DNA from: JAEYZS01 sp964469265
Lineage (GTDB): Bacteria > Bdellovibrionota > Bdellovibrionia > Bdellovibrionales > JAEYZS01
Direction of reading: 5' to 3'
Assembly (NCBI GenBank): GCA_964469265.1
Contig: CAYXYF010000004.1
Span: 1 to 64,000 of the forward strand
DNA length: 64,000 nucleotides
The translations under genes were made by a program, and so were the position numbers. Positions within the stretch are counted from its first letter, which is position 1. Every line of letters begins with the position of its first letter. Below the pieces are notes generated by a model. The model worked only from the letters and a program-made list of their open reading frames with translations, was not told the DNA's origin and made no database searches. Shown piece after piece: positions 35,402 to 42,933 of this stretch.

Positions 35402-36403
35402 CTAAAACCCACTGACGCTTTCGTGAGTGGGTTTTTTTGTATCTTTATTTTGTGAGCTAATAAATCCAGCAGTAGCGATGGCACCAAGAGCGATCCAAAA
35501 CCACTTCTTCTTATAAAACTGAGGCGTCCCCTGGGATGGCGATGGCGTTGTGATATCGATTTGTGAAGGTGGCGGATTTGGAACAGACAGAGTTGTTTTA
35601 TTTTCGATGGTATCCCACTTATTATCTGTAAATGTCCTTATACAATACTCTGGATAAATTACTTTTAAGTCGGGTGGAAGTTCTCCTTCGTTATTAACCA
35701 TTGGTGCTTCGCAATTTCCAGAAACAAACGGAATACGAATTGGTGTAATAAGTGGAATTTGTTGAGAGCTTGCAATAAAGGTTTGCGGTTTGTAGATGTC
35801 TGAAAGAAACGTCACCCGAAACTGTCCTGAAGGAATTTTTATAAATTTATTTTTACGAGTGCTAATGGTCTGGCCGTTAATAAGAAGAGTACTGAAGTCA
35901 TCTCGGAAGGGAGTTGTATCCCAAATAAGATGCTCTTTTTGTATTTGATTTTTTACGGCTTTGGCTTTGTCTTGAGTGTTTTTTGAAAGAGAAAACTTTT
36001 TATGGTCAAGTTCAGAAGAAAAAACCACTGCTTTTTTTATCCACTCCGCCGATTGTGCGGAGTCTAGCTCGGAGAGCCGCAAGTAAGATAGATAAATCAC
36101 TTCTCTCTGGGTGAGATTCCATTCATCAATGTCTGCCATTGCGACAACTTTCTCATAATACTGGCGGGCAAGACTAAAAGATTTTACAAAGAAATACTTT
36201 TGAGCGTTTTCAAACCCTTTTAGAAGTTGATCGACATTATTGCTTTTAGGATGTTTTGACAGATAGTAGTTTGAAAAAAATGTGGCGTCGGAATTTTGTA
36301 TATGCTGTATTTTTGCAAGCGGGGAGAGAAGCATAACAGTGTCTTGCGCAATAGATTGAGTGGCGTAGAAAAATAAGATGAGCGTGGTTAAACATTTTTT
36401 CAT
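35402..36403 (-). CDS. Secreted/anchored protein with TPR-like region, Tad cluster, unknown
   Basis: 333 residues with a signal peptide (MKKCLTTLILFFYATQSIAQ). A helical region (about 60-160) has TPR-like spacing (SFSLARQYYEKVVAM, YLSYLRLSELDSAQSAEWIKK). It is followed by a beta-rich PEGA-like segment (LLINGQTISTRKNKFIKIPSGQFRVTF) and a C-terminal membrane helix (WFWIALGAIATAGF). The architecture suggests an envelope-spanning accessory protein. The start overlaps the end of the CpaB-like gene by four bases, so it belongs to the pilin operon. No named family. Confidence 0.6.
   Translation of the reverse strand: MKKCLTTLILFFYATQSIAQDTVMLLSPLAKIQHIQNSDATFFSNYYLSKHPKSNNVDQLLKGFENAQKYFFVKSFSLARQYYEKVVAMADIDEWNLTQREVIYLSYLRLSELDSAQSAEWIKKAVVFSSELDHKKFSLSKNTQDKAKAVKNQIQKEHLIWDTTPFRDDFSTLLINGQTISTRKNKFIKIPSGQFRVTFLSDIYKPQTFIASSQQIPLITPIRIPFVSGNCEAPMVNNEGELPPDLKVIYPEYCIRTFTDNKWDTIENKTTLSVPNPPPSQIDITTPSPSQGTPQFYKKKWFWIALGAIATAGFISSQNKDTKKPTHESVSGF
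35404..35438. terminator. Bidirectional terminator, inside the 3' end of the leftward gene
   Basis: AAACCCACT (35405-35413) pairs with AGTGGGTTT (35426-35434). Inside it ACG/CGT extends the stem past one mismatch, and the loop is CTTT. A T run follows rightward and a TTTTAG sequence follows leftward. It serves the glycine-rich gene ending at 35381 and overlaps the last codons of the leftward gene ending at 35402. Confidence 0.85.
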
Positions 36404-36873
36404 AAATTGGTCTCCATAATAATTTGACGGCGATTTGTCGGCTTAGGAACTGTCCCCGAAGTTGTTTCGGGGTTGAGTACTGTCACAAAAAAAGCGCCTG
36501 GGTGCTGTGCTATTCGCGAAGCGCTTTCTTCAGAAACCAATACTGCGAAAACATCTGGGTTTAATGGCGCTCGCATGAGCTTGACTGCTGAAGCCACCTT
36601 TCGAGGACGCGCGGATTCAAAGCTTGGAAGATAAAGATCGACGACCCCAAAATCACTGATGATATTTTTAAGCGCTTCAATATTCTGAATGTCGATAGGA
36701 ATTAAAGCCATACCTTGCGGTATAAGTGTGTCCACACTTGTGGGATCAATATCGTCATGGGTCCTATTGTCCTCTGAAAACAGAATCACGAAACCCAGAA
36801 TGACGAAGATAATAACAAGATACTTGAAGTTCAGTTTGAGTATAAAGGTTTTTAAATTCTGTTTGAAGTCCAT
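36400..36873 (-). CDS. CpaB/RcpC-like pilus assembly protein (short)
   Basis: 157 residues with one N-terminal membrane segment (FKYLVIIFVILGFVILF). A following domain has TLIPQGMALIPIDIQNIEAL and ISDFGVVDLYLPS, resembling the CpaB/RcpC domain that in typical proteins reads 'G.ra..i.vd......G.l.pGD.VDvll'. Typical CpaB is about 260-300 residues with a SAF domain, so this is a reduced version. It sits between the TadE-like genes and the TPR-like gene in the leftward pilin operon. The assignment is tentative. Confidence 0.5.
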   Translation of the reverse strand: MDFKQNLKTFILKLNFKYLVIIFVILGFVILFSEDNRTHDDIDPTSVDTLIPQGMALIPIDIQNIEALKNIISDFGVVDLYLPSFESARPRKVASAVKLMRAPLNPDVFAVLVSEESASRIAQHPGAFFVTVLNPETTSGTVPKPTNRRQIIMETNL

Positions 36874-36874
36874 C

Positions 36875-37051
36875 TCAACGTCCTTTGCTGTTTTTAAATT
36901 CTGTCAGATCAGAGAGTTGGTTCTTCGTATTATGGTCTCTTAGCCTTGTTGATCTGCTAAAATCAAGGATGGAGATAAAAAGAATAACCAACACAAATAG
37001 CGATAACGCACATTCAATTAAAATCTGGCCATGCGAAGCTTTGGATCCCAT
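36875..37051 (-). CDS. Small TadE/TadG-like pseudopilin
   Basis: 58 residues. GQILIECALSLFVLVILFIS is a TadE-type hydrophobic N-terminal segment with a conserved Glu after a Gly-Gln, as in prepilin-like minor pilins. I chose ATG at 37051, preceded by AAGGAG; an in-frame start 11 codons upstream is unsupported. It overlaps the 3' end of the preceding gene by 34 bases and is one base before the CpaB-like gene. Confidence 0.55.
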   Translation of the reverse strand: MGSKASHGQILIECALSLFVLVILFISILDFSRSTRLRDHNTKNQLSDLTEFKNSKGR

Positions 37052-37692
37052 GAATCTCCTTTCGCAACAAGAGTTGCAGCACATCTTCCTTTTATAGTTT
37101 TTGAACCGTTCAGATAGGAAAGAAGTGGGTTGGCAATGACGTGTTGAAGTTTTAAAGTCCAGCGCACACTAATGAGCTGTCGCTGTTCAAAGTGAGCCAC
37201 AGGGTAAAAGCTCGGAGCAACAGCGTGTGGAGGTTTTTTTTGAACTTCGAATACAATCGGAGTTGTTCTTACAGTTACCTTTGCACCCAACTGTCCGCGC
37301 AGTTTTTGAATTAAATTTCGAGCGCGAAATTTTGCTGTGCGAATGAGTAACTCTTGTCTTCCGCGCAGGACGGACTGTCTGAAATGATTTACTTTTATTA
37401 ATTTAATAATTGGAACAGCCGCTGGAGTACCTGCCACGGGAACAAGGGCGGCTTTTAATCTGCGTTCTTCGGCTCGAAGGGAGCTTGCGTTGTTATTCAG
37501 CCCAATGAGTTTTTGCAAACTTAAGCCTATGGTTTTTTGAGCCAAAAGGACTTGGCTCCGGCAAAGCTTTTGAGTTTTTGAGTAGTAATCGATGAGTTGA
37601 TAGCTTGTAAATATAAGCATAGCGAACATGACGAGGGGGAGAAGAATCAGGACAAGGTTTAAAGATGTTATGCCACTTTGTGTATGTATCAT
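37018..37692 (-). CDS. Tad-locus membrane-anchored protein (TadE/TadG-like), unknown
   Basis: 224 residues with one N-terminal hydrophobic segment (LNLVLILLPLVMFAMLIFTSYQL) after a short hydrophilic leader, then a basic, largely helical periplasmic part. The topology fits a minor pseudopilin of the Tad system. ATGA overlap (37689-37692) with the upstream TadE-like gene. Basic composition (many Arg/Lys) is notable. Not more precisely assignable. Confidence 0.5.
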   Translation of the reverse strand: MIHTQSGITSLNLVLILLPLVMFAMLIFTSYQLIDYYSKTQKLCRSQVLLAQKTIGLSLQKLIGLNNNASSLRAEERRLKAALVPVAGTPAAVPIIKLIKVNHFRQSVLRGRQELLIRTAKFRARNLIQKLRGQLGAKVTVRTTPIVFEVQKKPPHAVAPSFYPVAHFEQRQLISVRWTLKLQHVIANPLLSYLNGSKTIKGRCAATLVAKGDSWDPKLRMARF

Positions 37693-38030
37693 TGGCGCAG
37701 TTCCTTACGGTAAGAAAACTTCTGCGGACCAATAAACGGCGGTGCGATGGCCATTTTTAAGGTGGCGGAGTTAATACGTCTTTTCGATTGCAATGAAACT
37801 TTAAATGCCGATTTTAAAAAAAGTGTGTACCGAATTTGTGCAGTCGCTTTTCTTTCACATCGGGATAGACTTCCAGTCTCCTGATGGCAAATCAGAGCCT
37901 CATACAAAATGTGATCTATCCAAAACGTTGCATAGATAAGGTAAAGAGCTACGCAGATCACACTGACCACCGTACAGACAGCCGTGATAGAAACAGCGGC
38001 TTCAATGGAAGATTGACCACGGCTATTCAT
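37689..38030 (-). CDS. TadE-like minor pseudopilin
   Basis: 113 residues. The start MNSRGQSSIEAAVSITAVCTV has the TadE motif GQxxxEAA followed by a hydrophobic helix. I chose ATG at 38030 since it puts this motif at the N-terminus, as in the family; a longer in-frame reading (38153) would run through the pilin gene. Overlaps the pilin stop by eight bases, implying coupling. TadE proteins prime or modify Flp pili. Confidence 0.65.
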   Translation of the reverse strand: MNSRGQSSIEAAVSITAVCTVVSVICVALYLIYATFWIDHILYEALICHQETGSLSRCERKATAQIRYTLFLKSAFKVSLQSKRRINSATLKMAIAPPFIGPQKFSYRKELRQ

Positions 38031-38280
38031 CGGAGTTCTGATTTTTTCGGTTCGCAGATCCGCGGAAAAAGTCTGACATATCTTTTTTGCGGTAATAAGA
38101 CTTTCGAACCTCTTCCATTGGTGCTTTGGTCGCACTTTTACCCTGAATAGCATTGGCTACCGTAGCAAATTGGGCATGGATGTTTTGCCCAACAACTTTC
38201 ATAACTGCTATGCCTGCGATTGCAACTAGCGCGACAATGATAAGGTACTCGATGAGCCCCTGGCCTCGTTCATTTCTCAT
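38023..38280 (-). CDS. flp: Flp-family type IVb pilin
   Basis: 85 residues: short leader MRNERGQG, then LIEYLIIVALVAIAGIAVMK with the Glu at position +5 after the processing Gly, the classic Flp prepilin signature (G-x-x-x-x-E-Y). The C-terminal tail is longer and more charged than usual (Flp is often 50-70 residues). First gene of the leftward pilin operon. Its ribosome binding site lies in a predicted hairpin. The prepilin peptidase is not encoded nearby. Confidence 0.88.
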   Translation of the reverse strand: MRNERGQGLIEYLIIVALVAIAGIAVMKVVGQNIHAQFATVANAIQGKSATKAPMEEVRKSYYRKKDMSDFFRGSANRKNQNSDE

Positions 38281-38285
38281 AACAT

Positions 38286-38303
38286 TTCTCCCTATTGGGA
38301 GAA
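38286..38303 (-). promoter_or_regulatory. Hairpin covering the flp ribosome binding site
   Basis: On the leftward transcript TTCTCCC-AATA-GGGAGAA forms a seven-base-pair stem with a four-base loop ending five bases before the flp ATG. The GGGAG Shine-Dalgarno sequence is the 3' arm and so would be masked. Structure seen in sequence; regulation is inference. Confidence 0.5.
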
Positions 38304-38344
38304 TTTAGAATGCAAACTTGTCGTGCCAGCGAGCTCAAAGGAAA

Positions 38345-38375
38345 TAAAAAAAGAGCATCGAAGAATTCGATGCTC
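38345..38375 (-). terminator. Rho-independent terminator of the histone-like gene
   Basis: GAGCATCGAA (38353-38362) and TTCGATGCTC (38366-38375) form a perfect ten-base-pair stem with a three-base loop; read leftward it is followed by a run of seven U. It lies 35 bases after the stop of the histone-like gene. Confidence 0.92.
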
Positions 38376-38409
38376 GGATATCATTGCCGAATGTCGGACA
38401 ACTTTGACG

Positions 38410-38868
38410 TTACTTTTTAGATTTTTTCGTTTTCTTAGCTTTTGTCGCTTTAGAAGTAACTTTTTTCGCTTTGGCTTTTTTAGTCGCCTTTGCAGCTACC
38501 TTCTTTTTAGCTTTAGCAGGTGCTTTTTTCGCAGGGGCCTTTGTTTTTGCTTTTCCTTTAGTAGCTGCAACTTTAACATCAGCCTTCTTTTTTGGGGCAT
38601 CCACAATGGCAGAGCTTAACGCATCTCGAGCAGCGTCTCTTGCCTTTTTAAGGGCTTCAAGCGGCTTTCTCATTTTTACTGCTTTTCGCGCTAAGTAAAT
38701 GCGGTCAATGACATGTAATGCTTCTCTTCTTAAATCGTTATCAAGGATAAACCGATAAAAACCTTCCAGCTCAGGACCTTGTCTAAATTTCTTCGGTGAT
38801 ACTGGAACCTTATCTGATTGAACAAAATCAATTGCCGAGCCGTCTTTTGAGATCTTAACTTTTTCCAT
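38410..38868 (-). CDS. Histone H1-like basic protein
   Basis: 152 residues in two parts: a globular N-terminal domain (1 to about 90, with helical DLRREALHVIDRIYLARKAV) and a Lys/Ala/Pro-rich tail (92-152: KAPAKKAPAKAKKK and similar), as in bacterial histone-H1-like (Hc1, AlgP, BpH1-type) proteins. It probably binds DNA nonspecifically and compacts the nucleoid or modulates transcription. Single gene with its own terminator, so not part of the pilin operon although adjacent. Confidence 0.75.
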   Translation of the reverse strand: MEKVKISKDGSAIDFVQSDKVPVSPKKFRQGPELEGFYRFILDNDLRREALHVIDRIYLARKAVKMRKPLEALKKARDAARDALSSAIVDAPKKKADVKVAATKGKAKTKAPAKKAPAKAKKKVAAKATKKAKAKKVTSKATKAKKTKKSKK

Positions 38869-39024
38869 TTATTCTCCTTGATCGCAGCCCTCGGGCGCAC
38901 GACTGTTGGCCATTATAGGGAGCATGACCTGATGGGTCAATAGCTAAAGATTTCAATATGCTGTCTAATGTCTAAACACTCTATGCTCTTGTAATTCAGA
39001 GCGGTTTCTTTGACTATCGTCTCT

Positions 39025-39888
39025 ATGATTTTGTTAGAAGGAACTCCCATCGCAAACACTCTTAAAGCTGAGCTGAAGAGCAAAGTCAGCGCCCTAGTTC
39101 AGACCCATGGAGAACCGCCAAAGTTAGTAGTTATCCTTGTTGGAAAGGATCCCGCAAGTGAGGTCTACGTCGGTCATAAGATTAAAGCTTGCAAAGAAAT
39201 CGGGATGGATTCTGAAATCCTACGTCTTTCTGAAGACGAAAGCCCACAAGCTCTGTTTGATCACATTGATAAACTCAATAAAGATAAAACTGTACATGGG
39301 ATTCTTGTTCAATCTCCGCTTCCGACTGAAATGGACCCTGATAGAAATGTTTTTTATCAAGCTATGTCTAAAATCAACCCGCTAAAAGATGTCGACTGCC
39401 TGGCCCCAGAAAATATTGGTTTATTATGGAGTAATAGAGCGCGAGTTTACCCGTGCACTCCGCAAGGGATAATTGCGATCCTTGATCACTACCAAGTTCC
39501 TATGGAACGTAAGAATGTTGTAATAGTTGGACGAAGCGAAATTGTTGGGAAGCCCATGGCGCAAATGCTGTTAGAGAGAAACGCCACGGTCACAATAGCA
39601 CATTCAAAAACCAAAGCTTTAGAGGAGCTCACTCAAGCGGCTGACATTGTCGTTGTCGCCGTTGGGAAGAGAAACTTTTTCGATAAAAATTATTTTACAA
39701 ATGATTCCATTGTGATTGATGTGGGCATTCACCGCCAAGATGACAATACTCTTTGTGGCGATGTGTATTTTGAGGACGTTAATAATAATATCAAAGCCAT
39801 TACACCAGTACCAGGAGGCGTTGGGCCGATGACAATTGCGATGTTAATGGTCAATACCATAAAGCTTTATGAGTTAAGTAAAAGATAA
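39025..39888 (+). CDS. folD: Bifunctional methylenetetrahydrofolate dehydrogenase/cyclohydrolase
   Basis: 287 residues, the usual FolD size. The catalytic Tyr-Lys region (SEVYVGHKIKACKEIGM), HGILVQSPLP, KDVDC, and the NADP-binding GRSEIVGKPMAQML are present. It interconverts 5,10-methylene-, methenyl- and 10-formyl-tetrahydrofolate in the cytoplasm. I chose ATG at 39025; a TTG five codons earlier is possible and neither has a good ribosome binding site. Upstream of gcvT and gcvH, consistent with one-carbon metabolism in one operon. Confidence 0.95.
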   Translation: MILLEGTPIANTLKAELKSKVSALVQTHGEPPKLVVILVGKDPASEVYVGHKIKACKEIGMDSEILRLSEDESPQALFDHIDKLNKDKTVHGILVQSPLPTEMDPDRNVFYQAMSKINPLKDVDCLAPENIGLLWSNRARVYPCTPQGIIAILDHYQVPMERKNVVIVGRSEIVGKPMAQMLLERNATVTIAHSKTKALEELTQAADIVVVAVGKRNFFDKNYFTNDSIVIDVGIHRQDDNTLCGDVYFEDVNNNIKAITPVPGGVGPMTIAMLMVNTIKLYELSKR

Positions 39889-39903
39889 AAAGGAAGAGAA
39901 GAG

Positions 39904-40989
39904 ATGACAAAGCGTACGCCTTTATATGAAGAACACATGAAGTTAAATGCTCGCATGGTTGATTTTGCGGGTTGGGAAATGCCCGTCGAGTATGCTGGCT
40001 TAAAAAAGGAACATGCTTCAGTCCGAGAAGACGTTGGACTTTTTGATGTCTCACATATGGGAGAAATTTTTGTCAGAGGTGAAAATGCAGTTAAAACACT
40101 TCAGTGGTTGACCACGAATGATGTTTCAAGACTGACTAAAGGAAAAGCGCAGTACACTCTTCTTACAAATCCGCAAGGCGGCATTGTTGATGACATTATT
40201 ATTTATTGTCTTGAAGAAAATAAGAACTACCTTGTGTGTGCAAATGCCTCGAACGTAGAAAAAGACTTTGCATGGATGACCGCTAATAATAAAGGCGCTG
40301 AGATTGTTGATGAAAGTTCTTCCTGGGGACAAATTGCAATCCAAGGGCCTAAGGCTTTAGATCTTCTAGATAAAGTATTTTCAATAAAGGTTTCCGAGAT
40401 AAAACCTTTCCACTTTGAATGCGTTAATTATAACGGAGAACAAGTCATCATAGCTGCCACAGGCTATACGGGAGAAAAAGGTGCTGAAGTTTTCGTGCCC
40501 CATTCTCAACTTGTAGCTTTATGGACTGATCTTATGGCAAAAGGAAAACAATATAATGTTGCTCCTATTGGACTGGGCGCGCGGGACTCGCTTCGCACCG
40601 AAATGAAGTTTTCTCTTTATGGCAATGAGATCTCTGATACGACAAATCCTATTGAGGCTGGCCTCGGGTGGGTTGTAAAGCTTGATAAAGGTGATTTTAT
40701 AGGCAGAGACCGCATTCAAAAGGTCAAAGAGCAAGGGCCAGCCCGTAAGCTTATAGGCTTTAAAATGGTCGATCGAGGGATTCCTCGCCACGATTATAAA
40801 CTTCTCTCCCTTGAGGGTGAAGAAGTTGGAGTTGTGACAAGCGGCACAATGTCACCAACTCTTGATGAAGCCATCGGAATTGGGTATTTAAGAGAAGACT
40901 TAAGTAAAGTAGAAACAGAGTTCTTTGTAGAAATTCGTGGTCGAAAAACGAAAGCAAAGGTGGTCCCTACCCCTTTTTTAAAAAAATAG
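39904..40989 (+). CDS. gcvT: Glycine cleavage system T protein (aminomethyltransferase)
   Basis: 361 residues, full-length. The conserved GWEMPVEYAGLKKEHASVRE, FDVSHMGE, ATGYTGEKG and GLGARDSLR motifs are present. It transfers the one-carbon unit from the aminomethyl-lipoyl H protein to tetrahydrofolate, releasing ammonia. 15 bases after folD and 25 bases before gcvH, with GGAAGAGAAG before the ATG. The P protein is encoded about 20 kb away, at 61.5 kb. Confidence 0.96.
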   Translation: MTKRTPLYEEHMKLNARMVDFAGWEMPVEYAGLKKEHASVREDVGLFDVSHMGEIFVRGENAVKTLQWLTTNDVSRLTKGKAQYTLLTNPQGGIVDDIIIYCLEENKNYLVCANASNVEKDFAWMTANNKGAEIVDESSSWGQIAIQGPKALDLLDKVFSIKVSEIKPFHFECVNYNGEQVIIAATGYTGEKGAEVFVPHSQLVALWTDLMAKGKQYNVAPIGLGARDSLRTEMKFSLYGNEISDTTNPIEAGLGWVVKLDKGDFIGRDRIQKVKEQGPARKLIGFKMVDRGIPRHDYKLLSLEGEEVGVVTSGTMSPTLDEAIGIGYLREDLSKVETEFFVEIRGRKTKAKVVPTPFLKK

Positions 40990-41014
40990 GATTGGCCAAC
41001 CAAAAGGAGACAAA

Positions 41015-41404
41015 ATGAAATTCAGAGTTCCAGAAGAATACTACTACACCAAAGATCACGAATGGGCACAAGTCGATGAAAACATCGTCACCGTCGGAAT
41101 TACAGATTTTGCACAATCCACCCTAGGTGAAGTTGTCTACGTTGAGCTCCCAGAAGAAGGGCAAAAAGTCACTCAAAACGAACCCTTCGGTGTGGTCGAA
41201 AGCGTAAAAGCCGTCAGTGACCTCTTATCCCCAGTCACTGGTACCGTCATTGAAGTGAACAACGCCTTGGTTGAAGACCCTGGTCAACTCAACGACGATC
41301 CCATGGAAGAAGGTTGGCTCATTCGCATCGAAATGGACACCGAACGGGAACTTGCCAACCTCCTTAAAGCTGGCGACTATAAAACTTTAATCGCAAAGAA
41401 ATAA
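41015..41404 (+). CDS. gcvH: Glycine cleavage system H protein (lipoyl carrier)
   Basis: 129 residues. The lipoylation site is Lys65 in GVVESVKAVSDL, the surrounding hammerhead fold signature TVGITDFAQSTLGEVVYVELP is present, and the length is normal. It carries the aminomethyl group between P, T and L proteins. AAAGGAG precedes the ATG. Last protein gene before tRNA-Leu; codon use shows more C in third positions than its neighbours, compatible with high expression. Confidence 0.97.
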   Translation: MKFRVPEEYYYTKDHEWAQVDENIVTVGITDFAQSTLGEVVYVELPEEGQKVTQNEPFGVVESVKAVSDLLSPVTGTVIEVNNALVEDPGQLNDDPMEEGWLIRIEMDTERELANLLKAGDYKTLIAKK

Positions 41405-41419
41405 ATCCTTGATTCAACC

Positions 41420-41446
41420 GAAGCCTCTGTTTACAACTGAGGCTTC
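41420..41446 (+). other. Hairpin between gcvH and tRNA-Leu
   Basis: GAAGCCTC (41420-41427) and GAGGCTTC (41439-41446) form a perfect eight-base-pair stem with an 11-base loop. No T run follows, so it is more likely a processing or weak termination signal than a full terminator. Distance to the tRNA 5' end is only seven bases. Confidence 0.5.
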
Positions 41447-41453
41447 CTCATGC

Positions 41454-41537
41454 GCCCGGGTGGTGGAATGGCAGACACGCTAGACTTAGGATCTAGTGCC
41501 GAGAGGTGTGCAGGTTCAAGTCCTGTCCCGGGTACCA
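41454..41537 (+). tRNA. tRNA-Leu (anticodon TAG)
   Basis: Acceptor stem GCCCGGG/CCCGGGT with a G-U first pair, type II D-arm (TGGTGGAATGGCAGACACGC), anticodon stem CTAGA/TCTAG with loop CTTAGGA (anticodon TAG), a class II variable arm (TGCCGAGAGGTGT), T-loop GGTTCAAGTCC, discriminator A and encoded CCA. Reads CUA and other CUN leucine codons. Confidence 0.95.
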
Positions 41538-41544
41538 TTTTTAG

Positions 41545-41593
41545 GCAATCTTTTATCTGTGGACTTCGTCGCTTCGTCGCTCGGATAGATTGC
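41545..41593 (+). other. Structured element downstream of tRNA-Leu
   Basis: GCAATCT (41545-41551) pairs with AGATTGC (41587-41593), and inside it ATCTG (41555-41559) pairs with CGGAT (41582-41586). The loop holds a tandem TTCGTCGC repeat (two copies). A long stem-loop eight bases after the tRNA, possibly involved in 3' processing or termination. No U tract. Confidence 0.4.
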
Positions 41594-41677
41594 TATGCCT
41601 CGCTCCTCTCTCCCTGACTCCTGCTTTGAAAATAATTAATGCCTTGCAATCGCATCTAAAGATAGTGAAAATTAAGT

Positions 41678-42931
41678 ATGCGGATGAAGTTAAATCTTAC
41701 TCGAGTTTTTGCAACTTTGTTTTTTTTGTCTTTGATTGGTCTGTCGGGCTATATCTTTATTGATCAAGATTCAGAATTTGATATTCACCAGCGTAAAATT
41801 TCAAGACTTCAGATTGTTCGGGAGCATATTCGAGAGCAGTTACAGCCTTTTTTTGAGAGAAACGAACTTGCCCCCTATTTGTATTTTGAAAAGTTTGGAG
41901 CTTTTGAAAAAACGGACGTTAAATATACCTTTGATCCTAATCTTCAAAATAGAGCTAATATTCTTCTAAAGCGCTATAAGCCTGATTATGCCTCCATTGT
42001 TGCAATTGATGCTACAACGGGAAGAGTGCTTGCCCTCGCGAATTATATTAAAGATGAAAACGATGGACCTCTAAATATTGCAACACGCGCGACGTTTCCT
42101 GCGGCTTCAATTTTTAAAATTATTCCTGCTTCCGTTGCGCTTGATAAATATAATTTTGAATCTTCTCTTTCAATTCCTTTTAATGGGTCATTGCACACTC
42201 TCTATAGAAAAAATGTTTTATCCGATGTCGTAAACCGTTGGACGCGCTTTATGTCTTTGAAGCAAGCCTTTGCTAAGTCTGTAAATACATTCTTTGGACG
42301 CTTAGCGCTTAAGAAAATGCAACCCGATGATATCAGAGAATATGCTGAGCGCTTCCAGTTTAATAAGCCCATTGTTACAGACTTTCCTGTGGACACGAGC
42401 ACTGCAATTGTTCCTGATGAAAAAGGTTTTGAACTTGCAGAAGTTGCATCAGGTTTTAATCGGTTTAACACACTTTCTCCAGTCCAGGGTGCGATGATGG
42501 CGGCGGCCATTGCCCATGACGGTGTCGTAAGAATTCCATACGTGGTTGATACGCTTATCAACGAAAAGGGCGAGATTGTTTACGAAGCAGAGCCCATTGA
42601 AATTGAAAAAGCTCTTACGCAAGAAGGTGCTGCCAAGATGCGAGAACTGATGCAAGCCACTGTTATTCAGGGGACAAGTCGCAAATCATTTAAACCCTTA
42701 GTGCGAAATCACCAGTTTATGGAACTTGAAATGGGCGGCAAAACAGGTTCTTTAACGGGCAATGAACCGCGCGGGAAAGTAGACTGGTTTGTGGGTTATG
42801 CCAATTTTGAAGATAGAAAAATTGCTATTGCCGCTATCACAATTAACAAGAAATACTGGACGGTGAAGTCTGCATTTCTTGCTCAAAGTATTTTTAAAAG
42901 CCACTTCAAAGAGGAAGTGGCGTCTCGATAA
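41678..42931 (+). CDS. Penicillin-binding protein, transpeptidase domain
   Basis: 417 residues with one N-terminal membrane segment (about 7-28), then a transpeptidase domain holding the three active-site motifs: SIFK (Ser144-Lys147), SVN (201-203) and KTG (355-357). It cross-links peptidoglycan in the periplasm. It is much shorter than PBP2/FtsI (about 580-630) and lacks a dimerisation/pedestal domain, so it is a reduced PBP of the transpeptidase family, perhaps a specialised enzyme. Possible alternatives are a beta-lactamase-type or regulatory homologue. Convergent with the OmpA-like lipoprotein gene. Confidence 0.85.
   Translation: MRMKLNLTRVFATLFFLSLIGLSGYIFIDQDSEFDIHQRKISRLQIVREHIREQLQPFFERNELAPYLYFEKFGAFEKTDVKYTFDPNLQNRANILLKRYKPDYASIVAIDATTGRVLALANYIKDENDGPLNIATRATFPAASIFKIIPASVALDKYNFESSLSIPFNGSLHTLYRKNVLSDVVNRWTRFMSLKQAFAKSVNTFFGRLALKKMQPDDIREYAERFQFNKPIVTDFPVDTSTAIVPDEKGFELAEVASGFNRFNTLSPVQGAMMAAAIAHDGVVRIPYVVDTLINEKGEIVYEAEPIEIEKALTQEGAAKMRELMQATVIQGTSRKSFKPLVRNHQFMELEMGGKTGSLTGNEPRGKVDWFVGYANFEDRKIAIAAITINKKYWTVKSAFLAQSIFKSHFKEEVASR
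42891..42921 (-). terminator. Leftward terminator inside the PBP 3' end
   Basis: GCCACTTC (42900-42907) and GAAGTGGC (42914-42921) form a perfect eight-base-pair stem with a six-base loop. Read leftward it is followed by TTTTAAAAAT. It would end the OmpA-like lipoprotein transcript (stop at 42934), within the last codons of the rightward PBP gene. Confidence 0.65.
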
Positions 42932-42933
42932 TT

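Noticed and set aside
38031..38153. Extended N-terminus of the TadE-like protein read through the pilin gene
   Set aside because: It is a frame shadow of flp; the TadE motif should lie at the protein start.
38311..38328. Sigma-54-like TGGCACG...TTTGCA on the minus strand upstream of flp
   Set aside because: The GG-to-GC separation is two bases longer than the strict consensus, so a functional -24/-12 promoter is unlikely.
38869..39024. Glycine riboswitch ahead of the folD-gcvT-gcvH operon
   Set aside because: No tandem glycine-aptamer core could be recognised in the 156-base region.
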